From the IMG/VR virus record IMGVR_UViG_3300013109_000271, positions 1 through 22,123 of that record: DNA of 22,123 nt. One strand, given 5' to 3'. Shown here one piece after another: positions 19,752 to 22,123 of the stretch. The stretch comes from a virus. The notes beneath the pieces were generated by a model. The model made no database searches, had not been told where the DNA came from, and was given only the letters and a program-made list of their open reading frames with translations. How positions within the stretch are numbered: position 1 is the stretch's first letter; the number at the start of each line of letters is the position of its first letter. A program made the position numbers and the translations under genes.

Positions 19752-19945
19752 ACAAGAAACTAAATAATTTTATACCAAGATCAACACACTACATAGTTGA
19801 TAAAGCAGGTGAGTTAAAGTTCCTGACTATCTGCCCAAAGTTGAATAAACAAAGTGCTGAGTATTGGTTGTTAGATCAACCAAAGAGATTAGAAAAAGAA
19901 TTTGGATTAGTAGGATCGTTAGAGTTTTATAAATATAAGTTTTAG
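19748..19945 (+). CDS. Hypothetical small protein
   Basis: 65 aa beginning MNKKLNNFIPRSTHYIVDK, mainly basic and polar, ending in LEFYKYKF. ATGA overlap with the VRR-NUC gene and immediate junction with the next gene (TAG then ATG) support it. No family recognised. Confidence 0.6.
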   Translation: MNKKLNNFIPRSTHYIVDKAGELKFLTICPKLNKQSAEYWLLDQPKRLEKEFGLVGSLEFYKYKF

Positions 19946-20470
19946 ATGATTATAAATAGGATTTGGGAAATGCCTAATAAAAATACATTTGATATAAAGT
20001 GTATAAGTAGGTTAGTGAATAAATATGCGCATAAATCCAGTAATAGTATAGATCCTTTTGCTAATAAAAACAAGATAGCAAATATTACAAATGATTTAGA
20101 TAGTCAATATAATACAGATTTTAATTTAGATGCGCTAGAGTTTTTACAAATATTTGGTAATAAGTCAGTAGATTTAGTGTTGTTCGATCCTCCTTATTCA
20201 CCTAGGCAAGTAAGTGAATGTTATAAAGCATTAGGTAAAACTGTTAACATGGAAACTACACAATCATCATTTTGGAGTAAGCTTAAAGATCAAATAAGTT
20301 TAATTACAGATGATAATGGTATTGTAATGTCTTTTGGTTGGAATTCTAACGGAATAGGAATAAACAGAGGATTTGAGATTATAGAAGTGTTAATTGTAGC
20401 GCATGGAGGAAATCATAACGATACTATATGTGTAGTTGAAAGAAAAAAGCCAACATTGTTTAATATTTAA
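19946..20470 (+). CDS. DNA adenine methyltransferase-like protein (DPPY)
   Basis: 174 aa. DPPY (81-84) in LVLFDPPYSPRQVSECY is the catalytic motif IV of N6-adenine (or N4-cytosine) methyltransferases; DPFA (36-39, SIDPFAN) resembles the motif I neighbourhood, and ITNDLD (47-52) the motif II acidic position. The GHGGNHNDT-like end (VAHGGNHNDTICVVE, 151-165) is typical of short phage DAM-like proteins. It is shorter than classical Dam enzymes, lacking an obvious target-recognition domain. Possible role: protecting phage DNA from restriction or marking it. It starts directly after the stop of the preceding gene. Confidence 0.78.
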   Translation: MIINRIWEMPNKNTFDIKCISRLVNKYAHKSSNSIDPFANKNKIANITNDLDSQYNTDFNLDALEFLQIFGNKSVDLVLFDPPYSPRQVSECYKALGKTVNMETTQSSFWSKLKDQISLITDDNGIVMSFGWNSNGIGINRGFEIIEVLIVAHGGNHNDTICVVERKKPTLFNI

Positions 20471-20482
20471 AATAATAAAGTT

Positions 20483-20743
20483 ATGAGAGAAAGAAGTAAA
20501 AACAGAGTCCACAAGCGATTAAAAAATAAAAAGAGTATGAATACACAAGAAAAGTATAAAAGTCCCGTAATAACGAAATTGCCACCCGTACCACATACAT
20601 TTTGGGTAAGACCTAATTACAGTGAAGCTCACAAGATGTATACTATTAAGAAAATGAATGAATCAGGTAAAACATTAGCAGTTATTTATCGTAAGAATAG
20701 ACAAAGCTTAGAAGATATATATAAGAAGATTGTAAAAAATTAG
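20483..20743 (+). CDS. Basic hypothetical protein, last of the rightward early block
   Basis: 86 aa, N-terminus very rich in Arg and Lys (MRERSKNRVHKRLKNKK), a Pro-rich middle (ITKLPPVPHTFWV) and a helical C-terminus (SLEDIYKKIVKN). The end (KTLAVIYRKNRQSLEDIYKKI) has HTH-like spacing. The protein could bind DNA or RNA; no family recognised. Start context AAAGTTATG. A terminator follows the stop, closing the operon. Confidence 0.62.
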   Translation: MRERSKNRVHKRLKNKKSMNTQEKYKSPVITKLPPVPHTFWVRPNYSEAHKMYTIKKMNESGKTLAVIYRKNRQSLEDIYKKIVKN

Positions 20744-20769
20744 TTTTAGTTAGGAATATTGTTGTTCAG

Positions 20770-20799
20770 CCTACTGTATTGATTTATGGTAGGTTTTTT
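20770..20799 (+). terminator. Intrinsic terminator of the rightward early block
   Basis: CCTACTGTA (20770-20778) pairs with TATGGTAGG (20785-20793), 9 bp with two wobbles and a 6-nt loop, followed by six T (20794-20799) and further T after one G. It begins 27 bases after the stop at 20743. Confidence 0.8.
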
Positions 20800-20838
20800 G
20801 TTTTTACTGATTTTATAACTATCTTTAAGACATAGAAC

Positions 20839-20865
20839 TTGTATACTCACATCCGCTTAACTTTG
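20839..20865 (+). promoter_or_regulatory. Possible promoter in the pre-terminase region
   Basis: TAACTTTG (20858-20865) is an exact TAnnTTTG element, identical to that of the rightward early promoter. TTG at 20839-20841 lies 16 bases upstream, shorter than the 20 bases in the other promoters here. Transcription would begin near 20871 and meet a terminator at 20893-20923, giving an RNA of about 50 nt unless antitermination occurs. Confidence 0.45.
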
Positions 20866-20892
20866 ATCTGCTATTTTCGATCATAACTTTTA

Positions 20893-20923
20893 CCTCGATT
20901 ATTTGATTAGTCGGGGTTTTTTT
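20893..20923 (+). terminator. Second intrinsic terminator in the series
   Basis: CCTCGATTA (20893-20901) and TAGTCGGGG (20908-20916) form 9 bp with two wobbles around TTTGAT, followed by seven T (20917-20923). There is no gene between this and the terminator at 20770-20799. Confidence 0.78.
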
Positions 20924-20949
20924 ATTCAATAGTTTTTATTATATTAGCG

Positions 20950-20977
20950 GTGTAAAGGATTTCTTCATACACTTTTT
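20950..20977 (+). terminator. Weak terminator-like hairpin, third in the series
   Basis: GTGTA (20950-20954) pairs with TACAC (20968-20972), with a possible inner AAG/CTT extension across a two-base bulge, and five T follow (20973-20977). It is weaker than its neighbours. Confidence 0.5.
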
Positions 20978-21004
20978 GCAATAATTTGATTTTAGTTATA
21001 ATCA

Positions 21005-21037
21005 GCCTGTAGTATTCACACGTTACAGGCTTTTTTT
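21005..21037 (+). terminator. Intrinsic terminator just before the late genes
   Basis: GCCTGTAG (21005-21012) pairs with TTACAGGC (21023-21030), 8 bp ending in one wobble, around a 10-nt loop, followed by seven T (21031-21037). The next gene begins 40 bases downstream, with no TAnnTTTG promoter between, so late transcripts must cross this terminator or start at an atypical promoter. Confidence 0.82.
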
Positions 21038-21076
21038 ATGCCTAAACTATTTTTAGTACTATTGTGTTTTAGGGTT

Positions 21077-21364
21077 ATGACATCAAGAATTAAAATAGGA
21101 AAAACAGTAACCGTAAAAGGTAAACAATATAAAATATCTTCTGGTACTGCAAAAGGTAAGAAATACAAAGCAACTCCCGTTAGCGGTAAAGGTCGCTCTA
21201 TACAATTTGGAGATAAGAATTTTAAAGTTGCACCAGGAACACCAAGAGGAGATAATTATTGTGCAAGGTCAAGCGGTATTAAATCATCTAAACCAGGTGC
21301 AGGTGCTAATGATTTTGCTAGAATGCTTTGGAATTGCAGAGGTAAGAAGAGTATGAAAAAATAA
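21077..21364 (+). CDS. Small basic phage protein of unknown function
   Basis: 95 aa from the ATG at 21077 (GGGTTATG context); a longer in-frame ATG at 21038 directly follows the T-tract of a terminator and is less likely. Strands rich in Lys and Gly (KIGKTVTVKGKQYKIS) lead to SIQFGDKNFKVAPGTPRGDNYCARSSGI and a terminal WNCRGKKSMKK. The FGDxN ... CAR ... WxC spacing resembles a short conserved phage structural-type family that I cannot name. It precedes the terminase genes and may be a virion or packaging-associated protein. Confidence 0.65.
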   Translation: MTSRIKIGKTVTVKGKQYKISSGTAKGKKYKATPVSGKGRSIQFGDKNFKVAPGTPRGDNYCARSSGIKSSKPGAGANDFARMLWNCRGKKSMKK

Positions 21365-21387
21365 GTTAAAACAAAACACACAAAAGT

Positions 21388-21774
21388 ATGGCAGCAGAAA
21401 AAGGTAATAGATATGCGGAAAAGCATAGTTTAGAAGAGTGGGAGGAGATATTTGAGGGTATTTATAAAAGAGCTATTAAAGGCAAGTATTTAAGCTTACA
21501 ACAGGCTTTTATCGAGTCAGATGTTAGACCAAGTACAGAACGTTGGTTATGCTCAAAGTATGAAGTATTAGCGACTATTAAAAAAGATATTGCGGCTGCT
21601 ATTGCAAACAAAATCAATAAAGGAGGTTTAAAAAGTGATTTTAACCCTGCTATGAGTATTTGGAGATTAAAACAATTAGGCGAGGTTGATGAGTCTAAAA
21701 CAGATATTACAAGTAATGGTAAGGATGTTAACACAACTCCTATCATTAACTTCATTAAAAAGGATAGTGAGTGA
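21388..21774 (+). CDS. Terminase small subunit
   Basis: 128 aa. The start MAAEKGNRYAEKHSLEEWEEIFEGIYKRA and end IWRLKQLGEVDESKTDI match the pattern of small terminase subunits of Bacteroidota phages: an N-terminal helical DNA-recognition region (with an HTH-like stretch LSLQQAFIESDVRPST at about 34-49), a central oligomerisation part and a C-terminal tail that contacts the large subunit. It recognises phage DNA for packaging. The leader TTAAAACAAAACACACAAAAGT is the recurring A-rich type. It overlaps the large-subunit start by GTGA. Confidence 0.78.
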   Translation: MAAEKGNRYAEKHSLEEWEEIFEGIYKRAIKGKYLSLQQAFIESDVRPSTERWLCSKYEVLATIKKDIAAAIANKINKGGLKSDFNPAMSIWRLKQLGEVDESKTDITSNGKDVNTTPIINFIKKDSE

Positions 21775-22123
21775 TAAACCTTAGTGATAAATATCAAACA
21801 CTGTTTTATAATAATGATAAGCGATATCATATTGTTACGGGTGGTCGTGGTTCTGGTAAATCCTTTGCAGTAACATTGTTTTTAGTGCTACTTACTGAGC
21901 AAAAAAACGAGGTAATATTATTCACTAGATATACATTAGTGTCTGCACATATTTCCATTATACCTGAGTTTTTAAATATGATTGAGTTATTAGGTTGGGA
22001 GGATAGATTTACAATTACTAAAGATGCTGTAACCAATAATAATACAGGATCTAAAATATTATTCAAAGGATTAAAAACATCTAGTGGAACACAAACCGCT
22101 AACCTTAAAAGTTTATCAGGTGT
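21771..22123 (+). CDS. terL: Terminase large subunit, N-terminal part (3' end outside window)
   Basis: 117 codons from a GTG start that overlaps the small-subunit stop (GTGA); the frame is open at the window end. Walker A GGRGSGKS (24-31) lies in HIVTGGRGSGKSFAV, followed by LFTRYTLVSAHISIIPEF (50-67), the conserved segment of PBSX/Terminase_3-type large subunits. The full protein would carry the packaging ATPase and a C-terminal nuclease; only the ATPase front is visible. It drives DNA into the capsid with the small subunit upstream. The GTG start is chosen because no ATG occurs before Walker A in this frame. Confidence 0.92.
   Translation, partial: MINLSDKYQTLFYNNDKRYHIVTGGRGSGKSFAVTLFLVLLTEQKNEVILFTRYTLVSAHISIIPEFLNMIELLGWEDRFTITKDAVTNNNTGSKILFKGLKTSSGTQTANLKSLSG

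Larger units (their letters stand above)
20744..21076. other. 333-base non-coding region before the late genes
   Basis: No credible gene apart from a short in-frame N-terminal extension of the next gene. It holds four terminator-like hairpins in series (20770-20799, 20893-20923, 20950-20977, 21005-21037) and a possible promoter (20839-20865). It separates the early rightward block from the packaging genes. Confidence 0.65.

Noticed and set aside
21038-21076. Upstream ATG adding 13 residues to the gene at 21077
   Set aside because: It directly follows the T-tract of a terminator and encodes a short hydrophobic stretch; the GGGTTATG start at 21077 fits the local start context better, although the longer form is not excluded.
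1-22123. tRNA genes, CRISPR arrays, transposons, integrase or attachment sites
   Set aside because: Looked for on both strands; no cloverleaf, no spaced identical repeats, no transposase or integrase motif was found.

Overview
The window looks like part of the genome of a tailed bacteriophage (Caudoviricetes) of a Bacteroidota host, probably a flavobacterium. It is strongly AT-rich and densely packed, and it carries terminase, tail, lysis and phage replication genes. Three things point to the host. There is a DUF3127 protein (a family typical of Bacteroidota). Promoters match the Bacteroidota form TTG-N20-TAnnTTTG. Starts are preceded by A-rich leaders, often AAAGTTATG, instead of Shine-Dalgarno sequences. 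No tRNA, CRISPR array, transposon, integrase or attachment site was seen.

Layout. Positions 1-5410 (+) are the end of the late region: the 3' end of a tail-type protein, a LamG-like tail protein, a DUF1353 protein, small membrane proteins, a possible frameshifting gene pair, a coiled-coil membrane protein, a holin-like protein and a T7-lysozyme-type amidase. A bidirectional terminator (5415-5449) separates this from a leftward early block (11905-5448, -). That block holds a small HTH regulator, several small unknown genes, a Rad52-type annealing protein, a MazG-like pyrophosphohydrolase, the DUF3127 SSB-like protein, many very small genes and a T5orf172/GIY-YIG-like protein. A divergent control region (about 11690-12013) follows. 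A rightward early block (12014-20743, +) then encodes an RpoA-CTD-like protein, HTH proteins, a replication initiator, a primase-helicase, a CoiA-like nuclease, a VRR-NUC nuclease and a DPPY methyltransferase-like protein. After a run of intrinsic terminators (20770-21037) the late genes resume: a small conserved basic protein, terminase small subunit and the start of terminase large subunit.

How it fits together. Two promoters, one leftward and one rightward, each carry the same kind of 16-bp dyad exactly inside the -33/-7 spacer. A 59-aa HTH protein is encoded between them, which looks like a compact repressor/operator switch for both early blocks. The left block supplies recombination and ssDNA-handling proteins and the right block supplies the replisome. 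Two candidate origin elements lie in the right block: an iteron array inside the initiator gene (15854-15923), followed by an AT-rich stretch, and a cluster of DnaA-box-like 9-mers just after the helicase (18267-18321). The terminator run before the terminase genes suggests that late expression is insulated or depends on antitermination.

Many genes here are small and unrecognised. Functions are given only where motifs can be read directly; everything else is described as hypothetical.
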